Source: Kitasatospora phosalacinea (GTDB lineage: Bacteria > Actinomycetota > Actinomycetes > Streptomycetales > Streptomycetaceae). Taken from it: a stretch of DNA of 64,000 nt. Location of the stretch: NCBI RefSeq assembly GCF_000716545.1, contig NZ_JNWZ01000023.1, forward strand, positions 1 to 64,000. Reading direction: 5' to 3'. The notes below the pieces were generated by a model. That model saw only the letters and a list, made by a program, of their open reading frames with translations. It made no database searches and had not been told where the DNA came from. Below, piece after piece: positions 17,498-29,095 of this stretch; position 1 is the first letter of the stretch, and each line of letters begins with the position of its first letter. A program made the position numbers and the translations under genes.

Positions 17498-20125
17498 ATG
17501 ACCACCACCAAGCCCACACTGCTCCTGGTCGGCTACGGCATGGTCGGCCACCGCTTCCTGGAGGCCCTGGCCGAGGCCGGGGCCGCCGCCCGCTACCGGG
17601 TCGTCGTCCTCGCCGAGGAACCCCGGCCCGCCTACGACCGGGTCGGCCTGACCTCCTACTTCTCCGGTCGGAGCGCGGACGACCTGCTGCTCGCCGAAGA
17701 GGGCTTCACCGATCGGCACGGGTTCGAGGTGCACCTCTCCTCCCCCGCCGTCTCGCTCGACCCGGCGGCCCGGACCGTCACCACGGCCGCCGGGCGCACC
17801 CTCTCCTACGACACCCTGGTGCTGGCCACCGGCTCCTACCCCTTCGTCCCTCCGGTGGACGGCCGGGACGCCGAGGGCTGCTTCGTCTACCGGACCATCG
17901 AGGACCTGCAGGCGATCGAGGCGTACGCGGCCGGGGCCCGGGTCGGTGCGGTGGTCGGCGGCGGCCTGCTCGGGCTGGAGGCCGCCGGCGCGCTGAAGGG
18001 CCTGGGCCTGGAGACCCACGTGGTGGAGTTCGCGCCGCGGCTGATGCCCGTCCAGGTCGACGAGGCCGGCGGGGCCGCGCTGCGGCGGACCATCGAGTCG
18101 ATGGGCGTGGTGGTGCACACCGGCATCGGCACCAAGGCGATCACCGTCGCCGACGGGCGCGCGGTCGGCATGTCCTTCACCGACGACTCCGAGCTGGCGA
18201 CCGACCTGGTGGTGTTCTCCGCCGGTGTCCGCCCCCGCGACCAGCTGGCCCGCGAGGCGGGCCTGGCGGTCGGCGAGCGCGGCGGCATCGCGATCGACGA
18301 GCACTGCCGCACCTCCGACCCGCACGTCTTCGCCATCGGCGAGTGCGCCCTCGCGGTGGACGGCCGGGTGTACGGCCTGGTCGCCCCCGGCTACGAGATG
18401 GCCGTCTCGGTGGCCCGGCAGCTGGCCGAGCAGGCCGTGCAGCCGTTCACCGGCGCCGACCTCTCCACCAAGCTCAAGCTGCTCGGCGTGGACGTGGCCA
18501 GCTTCGGCGACGCCTTCGGCAGCACGCCCGGCTCGCTGGACGTGGTGTACTCCGACTCCCGCTCCGGCGTCTACAAGAAGCTGGTGGTCACCGCCGAGGG
18601 GGCGCTGCTCGGCGGCATCCTGGTCGGCGACGCCTCGGCCTACGCGACCCTGCGCCCGCTGACGGGCACCGGGCGGCCGCTGCCCGTCCCCGCCGAGTCG
18701 CTGGTCCTGCCGGCCGGCGCGGACACCGCCGTCTCGCTCGGCGGTTCCGCGCTGCCCGACGACGCGGTGGTCTGCAGCTGCAACAACGTCACCAAGGGCA
18801 CGATCCGGGCGGCCGTCACCGACCACCAGTGCACCACCGTCCCCGAGGTGAAGAAGTGCACCCGGGCCGGCACCAACTGCGGCTCCTGCGTGAAGCTGCT
18901 CGGCACGATCGTCGCGGACGAGCTGGAGGCGAGCGGCGTCGAGGTCGACCGGGGCCTGTGCCCGTGCTTCGCCCACACCCGGGCCGAGCTCTACGAGATC
19001 GTCCTGGTCAAGCGGATCTCCACGCACCGCCGGCTGCTCGCCGAGCACGGCCGGGCGCCGGAGGGCTCCGAGGGCTGCGAGGTCTGCAAGCCGACCGTCG
19101 CCTCGATCATCGCCTCGCTGGCACCCGTGCTGGAGGCCTCCGGGCACATCCTGGACGGCGAGCAGGGCGCCCTGCAGGACACCAACGACCACTTCCTGGC
19201 CAACCTGCAGAAGAACGGCTCCTACTCGGTGGTGCCGCGCATCCCGGGCGGCGAGATCACCCCGGACAAGCTGATCGTGATCGGCGAGGTGGCCAAGGAG
19301 TTCGGCCTCTACACCAAGATCACCGGCGGTCAGCGGATCGACCTGTTCGGTGCCAGCGTGGACCAGCTGCCGATGATCTGGAGCCGGCTGGTCGCGGCGG
19401 GCTTCGAGTCCGGCCACGCGTACGGGAAGTCCCTGCGCACGGTGAAGTCCTGCGTCGGCTCCACCTGGTGCCGCTACGGCGTGCAGGACTCGGTCGCCAT
19501 GGCGATCCAGCTGGAGCTGCGCTACCGCGGCCTGCGCTCGCCGCACAAGCTCAAGTCCGCGGTCTCCGGCTGCGCCCGCGAGTGCGCCGAGGCCCGCGGC
19601 AAGGACTTCGGCGTCATCGCCACCACCAACGGCTGGAACCTGTACGTGGGCGGCAACGGCGGCGCCACGCCCCGGCACGCCGACCTGCTCGCGCAGGACC
19701 TGGACGACGAGCAACTGGTCCGCCTGATCGACCGGTTCCTGATGTTCTACATCCGCACCGCCGACCGGCTGGAGCGCACCTCCACCTGGTTGGAGCGGAT
19801 CGAGGGCGGCCTGGACCACGTCCGCGAGGTGGTGGTCGAGGACTCGCTGGGCATCGCCGACGAACTGGAGGCGCTGATGGCGCGCCACATCGGCGACTAC
19901 CAGGACGAGTGGGCGGCGACCCTGGCCGACCCCGACCGGATGCGCCGGTTCGTCTCCTTCGTCAACGCCCCGGGGGTGCCCGACCCGAGCATCCGCTTCG
20001 TGCCCGAGCGCGACCAGGTCAAGCCGGACCTGGTGCTGCTGGCCACCGAGGAGCAGCTGCTCGCCGCCCTCGACCCCGACAACGCCCCGTTCCCGGCCGC
20101 CCGAATCCTGGAGGAAGCCCGATGA
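17498..20125 (+). CDS. nirB: Assimilatory nitrite reductase (NADH), large subunit
   Basis: Reduces nitrite to ammonium with NAD(P)H. About 875 residues. The N-terminal FAD/NAD domain has LLLVGYGMVGHRFLEAL and a second nucleotide motif GAVVGGGLLGLEAAG. Central [2Fe-2S] BFD-like domains carry VCSCNNVTKG with CTRAGTNCGSC, and a second Cys cluster CPCF/CEVC. The C-terminal sulfite/nitrite-reductase domain shows CVGSTWCRYG and SGCARECAEARG, the ligands of the coupled [4Fe-4S]-siroheme. The ATG at 17498 follows CGGAGGGA; longer in-frame starts are not needed. It overlaps nirD by four bases. Confidence 0.96.
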   Translation: MTTTKPTLLLVGYGMVGHRFLEALAEAGAAARYRVVVLAEEPRPAYDRVGLTSYFSGRSADDLLLAEEGFTDRHGFEVHLSSPAVSLDPAARTVTTAAGRTLSYDTLVLATGSYPFVPPVDGRDAEGCFVYRTIEDLQAIEAYAAGARVGAVVGGGLLGLEAAGALKGLGLETHVVEFAPRLMPVQVDEAGGAALRRTIESMGVVVHTGIGTKAITVADGRAVGMSFTDDSELATDLVVFSAGVRPRDQLAREAGLAVGERGGIAIDEHCRTSDPHVFAIGECALAVDGRVYGLVAPGYEMAVSVARQLAEQAVQPFTGADLSTKLKLLGVDVASFGDAFGSTPGSLDVVYSDSRSGVYKKLVVTAEGALLGGILVGDASAYATLRPLTGTGRPLPVPAESLVLPAGADTAVSLGGSALPDDAVVCSCNNVTKGTIRAAVTDHQCTTVPEVKKCTRAGTNCGSCVKLLGTIVADELEASGVEVDRGLCPCFAHTRAELYEIVLVKRISTHRRLLAEHGRAPEGSEGCEVCKPTVASIIASLAPVLEASGHILDGEQGALQDTNDHFLANLQKNGSYSVVPRIPGGEITPDKLIVIGEVAKEFGLYTKITGGQRIDLFGASVDQLPMIWSRLVAAGFESGHAYGKSLRTVKSCVGSTWCRYGVQDSVAMAIQLELRYRGLRSPHKLKSAVSGCARECAEARGKDFGVIATTNGWNLYVGGNGGATPRHADLLAQDLDDEQLVRLIDRFLMFYIRTADRLERTSTWLERIEGGLDHVREVVVEDSLGIADELEALMARHIGDYQDEWAATLADPDRMRRFVSFVNAPGVPDPSIRFVPERDQVKPDLVLLATEEQLLAALDPDNAPFPAARILEEAR

Positions 20126-20469
20126 CCGCCACCGCCACCGCCACCCGGGTCGAACTGCTCTCCGCCGCCGGCTGGTCCCCGGTCTGTGACTGGGACCTGC
20201 TGGTCCCCGGCCGCGGCGTCGCCGTCCTGCTGCCGGACGGCCGCCAGGCCGCCGTGTTCCGCGACGGCAGCGACCGCCTCTACGCCGTCGACAACCGCGA
20301 CCCGTTCACCGGCGCGTACGTCCTCTCCCGCGGCCTGCTCGGCTCCACCTCCGACGGCCGGGTCTACGTGGCCTCGCCGCTGCTCAAGCAGCGCTTCGAC
20401 CTGGCCACCGGGGAGTGCCTGGACGACGAGGGCGTCCGGATCGCCGTCCACGCGGCCCGCTCCGTCTGA
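20122..20469 (+). CDS. nirD: Nitrite reductase small subunit
   Basis: A 115-residue Rieske-fold subunit of the NADH-dependent nitrite reductase. As in other NirD proteins it keeps the fold (VAVLLPDGRQAAVFRDG, YAVDNRDPFTGAYVLSRGLL, VYVASPLLKQRFDLATGECL) but lacks the two Cys-His cluster motifs of true Rieske proteins. Its ATG overlaps the nirB stop and GGAGGAAG lies just upstream, so the subunits are translationally coupled. A 14-bp hairpin terminator follows. Confidence 0.95.
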   Translation: MTATATATRVELLSAAGWSPVCDWDLLVPGRGVAVLLPDGRQAAVFRDGSDRLYAVDNRDPFTGAYVLSRGLLGSTSDGRVYVASPLLKQRFDLATGECLDDEGVRIAVHAARSV

Positions 20470-20508
20470 CCGGGAGCGGACGCCCGCCCGTTCCACCCCT
20501 CTGACCGG

Positions 20509-20542
20509 CCTCGCCCCCGTCGTCCCGCCGACGGGGGCGAGG
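20509..20542. terminator. Strong bidirectional terminator between nirD and the GDSL lipoprotein gene
   Basis: A perfect 14-bp stem (20509-20522 with 20529-20542) around a six-base loop fills the gap between converging genes and abuts the stop codon of the minus-strand gene. Confidence 0.85.
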
Positions 20543-21499
20543 TCAGTGCTGCTGCCGGAGCGCGGCCAGGACGGCGGCGGCCATGCCCTGCTGCCCCTGG
20601 GCGTTGGGGTGGATCGGCGCCAGCCCCTGCTCGGCGGCGAGCGGCTCTATCCAGCGGGTGCCCACGGCCTCGCACATGTCGTGGCCGGCGGAGGCGGAGT
20701 AGGTGTCGACGAAGACCACCCCGGCGGCTTCGGCCCGCTGCCGGAGCATGCCGTTCAAGTCCTGCTCCTGCTCGGAGACGAAGTCGACGTCGGCGGCGGC
20801 GATGCCCTCGCCCAGCGTCCCGGCGCAGCGGGCCGGGTCCTGCGGCAGCAGGGCCGGGTACCCGACCAGCAGCACTTCGGCCTGCGGGGCCCGCCGCTTG
20901 ATCTCGCCGAGGGCGGCGGTGAGGCGCTCGCCGGTGGCCGCCAACTTCCGCTGCACCTCGCCCCGCCCGGCGCCGGTCGTGTAGTACGCCCGGCAGGGCG
21001 CGTCGTCGCCCCGGCCGGTCAGGCCGTGCCGGACGTTCTCGACCGCGCAGCGGCCCAGCACGTCGAGGAAGCCGGCGTCGTTGCCGCCGATCCCGAGCGT
21101 CACCAGCCGGGTGGCCGCGCCGAGCGCGTCCAGCTGGGGCGGGTTGGTCCCGTCGTCGGTCGGCTGGGCCGCCGTCAGGTCGCCGGTGCGGGCGCCGCTG
21201 CAGCTGACGTCGGTGAACTCCTCGAGGTCGAGCCGCCGAGCCACCAGGGACGGGTAGTTGGCGCCCGAGCGGCCGCAGCCCTGCGGGGAGCCGCTCTGGG
21301 GCGGGATCCGCAGGCCCGAGGTGTAGGAGTCCCCCAGGGCCACGTACGGCCCGGTGACGGCGGCCCGGGTGGCCGAGGGCGTCGGGGAGGGCCGCCGGGG
21401 TTCCGGCACCGGGGAGGTCCGCCCGGCGCCGCACCCGGCGGTGCCGATCAGGACGGCCCCGGCCAGGGCCGCCGCGGCGGCCGGCAACCGGCGGCGCAC
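20543..21499 (-). CDS. SGNH/GDSL-family lipase or esterase, lipoprotein
   Basis: A 318-residue exported hydrolase. The N-terminus is a lipoprotein signal (Arg-rich, then LAGAVLIGTAGC, Cys near residue 23). The SGNH blocks are in order: YVALGDSYTSG with the nucleophilic Ser, CSGARTGDL, TLGIGGNDAGF, and a C-terminal IHPNAQGQQGM supplying the catalytic His. Several Cys pairs match the disulfide-rich Streptomyces extracellular lipases. The GTG start directly follows the TAG stop of the PAC2 gene, so the two are co-transcribed. The natural substrate (lipid, acyl ester or polysaccharide acetyl group) is not evident. Confidence 0.9.
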   Translation of the reverse strand: MRRRLPAAAAALAGAVLIGTAGCGAGRTSPVPEPRRPSPTPSATRAAVTGPYVALGDSYTSGLRIPPQSGSPQGCGRSGANYPSLVARRLDLEEFTDVSCSGARTGDLTAAQPTDDGTNPPQLDALGAATRLVTLGIGGNDAGFLDVLGRCAVENVRHGLTGRGDDAPCRAYYTTGAGRGEVQRKLAATGERLTAALGEIKRRAPQAEVLLVGYPALLPQDPARCAGTLGEGIAAADVDFVSEQEQDLNGMLRQRAEAAGVVFVDTYSASAGHDMCEAVGTRWIEPLAAEQGLAPIHPNAQGQQGMAAAVLAALRQQH

Positions 21500-22441
21500 C
21501 TACTCGGCGCCGCGCTCGTGCTCGGCCAGGAACTCCTCGAACCTCCGACCGAGCTCGTCGGCCGAGGGGAGGTCGCTGGCCTCCGCGAGCAGGCTCTCGC
21601 GGTCGACGGCGCCGGAGACCGCGTCGTACTGCCCCTCCATGCCCTGGATCGCCGAGCGCAGTTCGCCGTCGCCCTGGGAGAGCTGGTCCTCGATCTCGGC
21701 GTAGACCTCGTTGACCCGGGTGCGCAGTTCGCTGCCGGGCAGGACCAGGCCGGTGGCGGACTGGGTGGCTTCCAGGATCGCCACCGCGGCCGCCGGGTAG
21801 GACGAGCGGGCGATGTAGTGGGGAACGTGCGCCGCGAAGCCCAGGACGTCGTGCCCGGCCTCGCCGAGCCGGTACTCGACCAGCGCCTGGGCGCTGCCGG
21901 GCACCTGCGCCTGGTCGAACCACTTGGGGTGGCCAGCGGCCAGGTCGACCCGGTTGCCGTGCGGGGTGAGGCCGACCGGGCGGGTGTGCGGGACACCCAT
22001 CGGGATGCCGTGGAAGGAGAGCGCGAGCCGGATCTCGAACCGCTCCACCAGGTCGCCGACGGCGGCCGCGAACAGTTCCCACTCGGTGTCCGGCTCGGGG
22101 CCCGTGAGCACCAGGAAGGGCGCGCCCACCGAGTCGCGCACCAACTGGAGCAGGATCTCCGGCGGGTCGTAGTCCGTCCAGGTCTCGCGGTCGAAGGTCA
22201 TGGCGGGGCGGCGGGCCCGGTAGTCGACCAGCCTGTCGTGGTCGAACCTGGCCACCACCTGCGGGGACCCCTGCTCCAGCAGGTGGGCCACGACCTGGCC
22301 GCCCGCCTCGCCGGCGTCCATGAAGCCCTCGAAGTGGTACAGCAGCACCAGGCCGGTGCCGGCCTCGGCGGCGGCGCGGGCCGCCGCCAGGGCGGTCACA
22401 CCCTGCGGTTCCAGTTCGTACAGCTCCTTGGGATCACGCAC
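21500..22441 (-). CDS. PAC2-family protein
   Basis: About 313 residues, similar throughout to PAC2 (proteasome assembly chaperone 2-like) proteins of actinobacteria: LYELEPQGV at the start, [70 protein letters not shown] and [14 protein letters not shown] start at the GTG at 22441 because homologues begin just before DPKELYELE; an upstream in-frame start exists. The biochemical role of bacterial PAC2 proteins is unsettled; eukaryotic members help assemble proteasomes, which actinobacteria also possess. Downstream coupling to the GDSL lipase is tight. Confidence 0.88.
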   Translation of the reverse strand: MRDPKELYELEPQGVTALAAARAAAEAGTGLVLLYHFEGFMDAGEAGGQVVAHLLEQGSPQVVARFDHDRLVDYRARRPAMTFDRETWTDYDPPEILLQLVRDSVGAPFLVLTGPEPDTEWELFAAAVGDLVERFEIRLALSFHGIPMGVPHTRPVGLTPHGNRVDLAAGHPKWFDQAQVPGSAQALVEYRLGEAGHDVLGFAAHVPHYIARSSYPAAAVAILEATQSATGLVLPGSELRTRVNEVYAEIEDQLSQGDGELRSAIQGMEGQYDAVSGAVDRESLLAEASDLPSADELGRRFEEFLAEHERGAE

Positions 22442-23092
22442 GGCGCACCCATCCCCGTTCCGTCTCGTCGTCTCGGAATGCTTTCGGATCTGATCTGTCC
22501 AGCGTGCGACGGCTCGTCGGAATTCCCACCCCCGCACGAGTCTTCACGCCGTCTCTCGAATCCTCTCACCTCCGGGCAAAGCACCTGGTCGCAGGCGTGG
22601 CACGCGGGCCCGCCGGTACGGCGGCGGAACGTCGCGGCGGACCGGAATGACCCGTGTGCCCCCGTTGGCGCGCCGCGAAGTGACGCACCGCCTTCTGGCG
22701 GGTATCGTCCTCTCGCTGCCTCGCATCGTCGCGTCGTCGCGCCACGCCGTCTGTCACGTCGTGGGCCACGCCCCGGTCCGTTGCGATGCCAGTCATCCCA
22801 TGCGCACCTTGCCTTCACCTGGCCGCCTGCTTCGCTTCGTGATCTCGTTTCTCTCTCGGCCATCTCGCGGACGCACACTGTCCCGTCGCTCATCCCGCCG
22901 GATCGGTCCGTCGACCCGTGTCCGTACCGGCACCGCGCTGCCCGCCTCCGGGCCGCCGTCCCGCCGCACGCCCGAGCCTCTGGCGTAGCGCCCCCGGGCG
23001 GCCGTTCCCCGGGGCCGGGGCGACACGCCCACAGCCCTCGCGCCGCGAACCCGGCACGCGGGCCCCGACGACGCCGAAGGACCGAAGGATCC
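22442..23092. other. Long intergenic region with visibly lower GC, no gene recognised
   Basis: About 650 bases between the divergent PAC2 and GNAT genes. GC is lower than in neighbouring genes, with pyrimidine-rich tracts around 22820-22870 and frequent CGTCG words. Short frames exist on both strands (for example minus 22566-22796), but none shows the local codon bias or a recognisable domain. It may hold promoters for both genes or a decayed gene. Confidence 0.5.
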
Positions 23093-23848
23093 GTGCCCGT
23101 ACCCGTCACCCTCTACGGCCGCACCGTGCGGCTGGAGCCCCTCGCCGAGCACCACGCCGCGGCCCTGGCCGTGGCAGGCTCCGAGGACCGTACGACCTAC
23201 GCCTTCACCCCCGTCCCGCACGGACTGGAGGCCGCCCGGGAGTACATCGCCCGCGCCCTCGCCGATCGGGCGGCCGGCCGGTCGATGCCCTTCGCCACCG
23301 TGAGCACGGCCGACAACCGGGTCGTGGGGTCCACCCGGTTCCTGGAACTGGACTACTGGCAGGGCCCGCTGGTCTGGCCGCCCGCGCCGGGCGTGCCGCA
23401 CGGCGACCCGCTGGAGGCGGTGCCCGACGCCGCGGAGATCGGCAACACCTGGCTGTCCCCCCGGGCGCAGGGCACCGGCATCAACACGGAGGCGAAGCTG
23501 CTGATGCTGCGGCACGCCTTCGAGGTGTGGCGGGTGCAGCGGATCTCGCTGCGGGCCGACGCCCGCAACACCCGTTCCCGGATCGCCATCGAGCGGCTGG
23601 GCGCCACCTCCGAGGGGGTGCGCCGGGCGCACTCGCGCGGCCTGGACGGGGTGGTCCGGTCCACCGCGTTCTACTCGATCCTGGACGAGGAGTGGCCCGC
23701 CGTCCGGGACATCATCGAGCTGCGGATCGCCGCCGCGACCTCGCCCAGCGCCCCGGACCGGGCGCCCCTCAACCAGGAGTGCCTTAGACACGGCGGCTCC
23801 CTGGTCTCCGATCCGATGATCGGCGGCTCCCTCATGCCGGCGGCCTGA
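23093..23848 (+). CDS. GNAT-family N-acetyltransferase
   Basis: A 251-residue protein. It starts at the GTG at 23093 after AAGGA and reads VTLYGRTVRLEPLAEHHAAA, the N-terminus of RimJ/RimL-type acetyltransferases. The core has NTWLSPRAQGTGINTEAKLL, covering the acetyl-CoA pyrophosphate-binding loop, then ISLRADARNTRSRIAIERLG, the conserved C-terminal half. The last ~35 residues extend beyond the usual fold. Targets of this subgroup include protein N-termini, antibiotics and small amines; none can be chosen here. A 15-bp hairpin follows. Confidence 0.88.
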   Translation: MPVPVTLYGRTVRLEPLAEHHAAALAVAGSEDRTTYAFTPVPHGLEAAREYIARALADRAAGRSMPFATVSTADNRVVGSTRFLELDYWQGPLVWPPAPGVPHGDPLEAVPDAAEIGNTWLSPRAQGTGINTEAKLLMLRHAFEVWRVQRISLRADARNTRSRIAIERLGATSEGVRRAHSRGLDGVVRSTAFYSILDEEWPAVRDIIELRIAAATSPSAPDRAPLNQECLRHGGSLVSDPMIGGSLMPAA

Positions 23849-23863
23849 GCCGGTCGTCCCGGT

Positions 23864-23908
23864 CCCGGGCGGGTGCGCGACACCGGTGGTGTGGCGCACC
23901 CGCCCGGG
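23864..23908. terminator. Very strong hairpin terminator after the GNAT gene
   Basis: A perfect 15-bp stem (23864-23878 with 23894-23908) with a 15-base loop that itself contains CACCGGTG. It separates the GNAT gene from the opposing regulator gene and can act in both directions. Confidence 0.85.
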
Positions 23909-24061
23909 CCGGTTCCTCCCGGGGGTTCTCGGCACTCTGTCGAGTTGTCAAGGAACACGGGCAGCACTGGGCCGGGCCCACCTCCGCTCCTGGGTGCGAT
24001 CCTCGCTCCCGGGTGTGATCCTCCTGACACTCCGCCAGGCTCGCCCGTTCTCCGCCCCGGC

Positions 24062-24418
24062 TCAGCCCGCGTCCCCACTACCGCTCTCGCTCCCGTCCGA
24101 CCCGGCTCCGGAACCGGACGCGGACCCGGCCGCCTCCGCGGCGGCGGCCAGTTGCTGGAGCGCCGCGAGGTGCGCCGTCAGCAAGGTGCGGCCCTGTCGG
24201 GTCGCGGAGAGCCAGGTGCGGGGCCGCTTCCCGACGTAGCCCTTGCGGACCCGCAGGTAGCCGGCCGTCTCCAGGCCCGCCGCCGTCTTGCTGAGCACCG
24301 AGTCCGAGACCTGGCAGTAGTCGCGGACGACGGAGAACTCGGCTTCCTGGCACCCGCTGAGGAAGGCCAGGACGGTGAGCCTGGTGGGCTGGTGGAGTAT
24401 CGGGTCGAGCCCGTTCAC
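24062..24418 (-). CDS. Winged-helix transcriptional regulator (HTH_27/MarR-like)
   Basis: About 118 residues starting at a GTG that overlaps the preceding stop (GTGA). The body is one winged helix: ILHQPTRLTVLAFLSGCQEA, then FSVVRDYCQVSDSVLSKTAA as the recognition region, then a wing with KGYVGKRPRTWLSATRQGR. The tail is Ala/Gly/Ser-rich. Single-domain regulators of this kind are often paired with a membrane protein, as here. The pair probably senses an envelope-related or small-molecule signal; that is inference. Confidence 0.8.
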   Translation of the reverse strand: MNGLDPILHQPTRLTVLAFLSGCQEAEFSVVRDYCQVSDSVLSKTAAGLETAGYLRVRKGYVGKRPRTWLSATRQGRTLLTAHLAALQQLAAAAEAAGSASGSGAGSDGSESGSGDAG

Positions 24419-24906
24419 CGCTCGCTGCTCATGCTCTGCTCCTTGATTTCTCGGTTGGCCATGGCGATGACGCCCCACACGGCCAGGCCGGCGACCGCGC
24501 CCGCGACGGCCATGGACCACCCCTGCTCGCCGGTGGCCAGCCAGGTGCCGAACCAGGCCAGCACCGCCAACAGGACGGTCAGGCCGAGCGCCCGCAGGAC
24601 GTTCGGCGGAAGCTTGGTCCTCTCGAGCCGTGCGGCGACACCGCTGGAACGCGTGGCGACCCGCACTATCGCCGCCAGCACCGCCACGAGGGCGGCCACG
24701 CACAGCGGTATCAACCACTGCGCCTGCCGCTCGAAGCTCTGTCCGATCGCCGCGCAGTAGCCCGCGAGGGCCGCACCCACCCCGGGGCCGTACCACCAGG
24801 GCATCGGCGCCGGCCGCCGGGCGGCGGCCCGCGCGCGCCGGGCGAGCTCCAACGCCTGCGCGGGAGTGAACTCCTCCGACTGTTCGTGCTGCTGGTCGTC
24901 AACCAT
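24415..24906 (-). CDS. Integral membrane protein paired with a winged-helix regulator
   Basis: About 163 residues with four hydrophobic segments: around PWWYGPGVGAALAGYCAAI, WLIPLCVAALVAVLAAIV, LGLTVLLAVLAWFGTWLA and MAVAGAVAGLAVWGVIAM. The first ~45 residues are acidic, then basic, and cytoplasmic. I start at the ATG at 24906, which follows GGGGGAA; the frame stays open upstream without a better site. It overlaps the regulator gene by four bases. No family is recognised. Confidence 0.75.
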   Translation of the reverse strand: MVDDQQHEQSEEFTPAQALELARRARAAARRPAPMPWWYGPGVGAALAGYCAAIGQSFERQAQWLIPLCVAALVAVLAAIVRVATRSSGVAARLERTKLPPNVLRALGLTVLLAVLAWFGTWLATGEQGWSMAVAGAVAGLAVWGVIAMANREIKEQSMSSER

Positions 24907-25024
24907 CTGTTCCCCCGGGCGGACTCGCCGTCGAATCCGGCCCGCTGCCGGATCAAGTGCTCCCACTGTGGCACATACTTTCCCGGACGGAAACTAATTT
25001 TCCGACGGTCCGTCAGCGGGGTGC

Positions 25025-25552
25025 TCAGCAGCGCGGATCGATCTCCTGGAAGGTCGCGTAGTGGTCCGCCGTCCAGTACTGCTCGCCGGTGCTCCCGGTG
25101 ACGATCCGCCTGGTCCCGCGGTCGCCCGACCCGGGCGTGACCACGGTGAACTCGTGGTAGTAGCCCTTGTTCTGACGGGGCAGCCGGCCCTCCCTGTTCT
25201 CGAAGACGACGCCGTCCGAGCGGTACGGGTAGGGGCCGCCCCGGGCGACCAGACCGAGGGTGTCGAGGGCCTGGGCGGGCAGCTTGCCGCGGCAGACGTC
25301 GGCCAGCGCCGGATCGGTGGGCGTCCAGGCGCCCTGGGCGGTGGGCGACTTGGCCGGGGCCGAGGGCTTGGGGGCGCCCGTGGTTCCGCCTCGGGTGGCG
25401 GAAGCGGACGCGGAGGCGGACGCGGCGGGCGGGGACTTCGCGCTGCTCGCCCCGTCCGGGTCGTTCCCGCTGTTCAGCAGGGCGGCGACGCCCGCGGCGA
25501 TGCCGAGGAGGACCACGGCGATGAGGCCGATCAGGCGGTTTCGGCTGTTCAT
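25025..25552 (-). CDS. Secreted guanyl-specific ribonuclease, RNase Sa (N1/T1) type
   Basis: A 175-residue precursor. The N-terminus has one hydrophobic segment (LIGLIAVVLLGIAAGVAALL), a signal peptide or anchor, then a Ser/Ala/Thr/Pro-rich linker to about residue 80. The C-terminal ~95 residues closely follow Streptomyces RNase Sa: ALDTLGLVARGGPYPY, DGVVFENREGRLP, YYHEFTVVTPG (catalytic Glu), RRIVTG (Arg) and DHYATFQEIDPRC (catalytic His). Two Cys residues bracket the domain as in RNase Sa. It cleaves RNA after guanosine outside the cell. No barstar-like inhibitor gene is adjacent. I used the ATG at 25552, since an earlier start would add residues before the signal peptide. Confidence 0.92.
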   Translation of the reverse strand: MNSRNRLIGLIAVVLLGIAAGVAALLNSGNDPDGASSAKSPPAASASASASATRGGTTGAPKPSAPAKSPTAQGAWTPTDPALADVCRGKLPAQALDTLGLVARGGPYPYRSDGVVFENREGRLPRQNKGYYHEFTVVTPGSGDRGTRRIVTGSTGEQYWTADHYATFQEIDPRC

Positions 25553-25734
25553 GGCCCCAGCCTGCCGCACCCGCTCACCCGGACGGCACGCGGCGGACGG
25601 CACGCGGCGCCCGCCCAGGTGCGCGGGACGGACGGCGGACGGCGGTCCGGGCGGTCCTGGTAGTCACGGGAGCGGGTGGGGAACGCCGCCGGGGCGGGAC
25701 CGGACGCCGTTGTCCGTTCCCGCCCCGGCTGCTC

Positions 25735-25771
25735 CGTACGGCGGCTCTCCTGCGCCGAGCTCCGCCGTACG
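25735..25771 (-). terminator. Hairpin downstream of ppdK
   Basis: A 10-bp inverted repeat CGTACGGCGG/CCGCCGTACG with a 17-base loop lies 49 bases past the ppdK stop in its direction of transcription. A second 7-bp hairpin (25772-25791) stands between it and the stop. Confidence 0.55.
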
Positions 25772-25819
25772 CCCCTCCCCTTCCGGAGGGGTGCGGTCAG
25801 TGAACCGCGCTGCTTCGTG

Positions 25820-28528
<2,709 letters not shown>

Positions 28529-29095
28529 GGGTGGTTCTCCTCGCACACGGTTGCCCTGACGCCGGAGAACATACCCATTTCGAAGGCCTTCTAGGGGGAG
28601 CGGATAGCTCGTACGAACCGCTGAGCGGGCGATTGGCCAGCAGATCTAATGCCCGGGTGGACGTTTGCCTGCGTTGCTGAAATCGTCCGGGTGACGCTTG
28701 CGCTAGTTCAAGAAGTGAACACATCACCACATGCAGCTCACGCGAACCGGACACACGGTGACGGCATTCGCTCCGCCGCGTTTCCCCGGCTTGATTTCCT
28801 GCAGTCAGCTGCGGCGATCCGCCGGAGGGGTCGTTCGGAAGGCGATCCGGATTTGTACACCTTGGCGAAGTCAGCTGACTGGCTGTCACTCGCCACGATA
28901 TGTGGCCAGCGTCACGAGCGCATCTCAGCCGCCAGGCCGAGGCGAACTACGCTCGACGTCGCTTTCCGTTGATGATCCTGTCGCTCCGTGTTGCTCTAAT
29001 TCGCCTCCAAGGAGCCCTGGTGTCCATCTTGGACAATTGGACCGGGACGGCACGGCCAGGCCGAAGTTCGAACCTAGTCTGCCGCTATGGACAGA
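28529..29095. other. Intergenic region of markedly lower GC upstream of ppdK
   Basis: About 565 bases between ppdK and dusB, both on the minus strand. Base composition is clearly less GC-rich than the genes around it, particularly 28600-29080. Frames such as plus 28649-28972 lack local codon bias and any domain. It probably contains the ppdK promoter and a long leader, or acquired DNA. No hairpin or RNA family could be assigned. Confidence 0.5.

Noticed and set aside
20122..20469. NirD as a broken Rieske protein because its Cys/His ligands are missing
   Set aside because: Loss of the cluster ligands is normal for NirD-type small subunits.
22396..23109. A 237-residue minus-strand gene spanning the PAC2/GNAT gap
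   Set aside because: Composition is unlike local genes, it overlaps the real PAC2 start in another frame, and no motif is recognisable.
24062..25552. Toxin-antitoxin module formed by the RNase and the small regulator
   Set aside because: The nuclease has a signal peptide and matches secreted RNase Sa; the regulator belongs with the membrane protein by a four-base overlap.
28649..28972. A 107-residue plus-strand gene upstream of ppdK
   Set aside because: No codon bias, no domain, no convincing ribosome binding site, and it lies in the low-GC promoter region.
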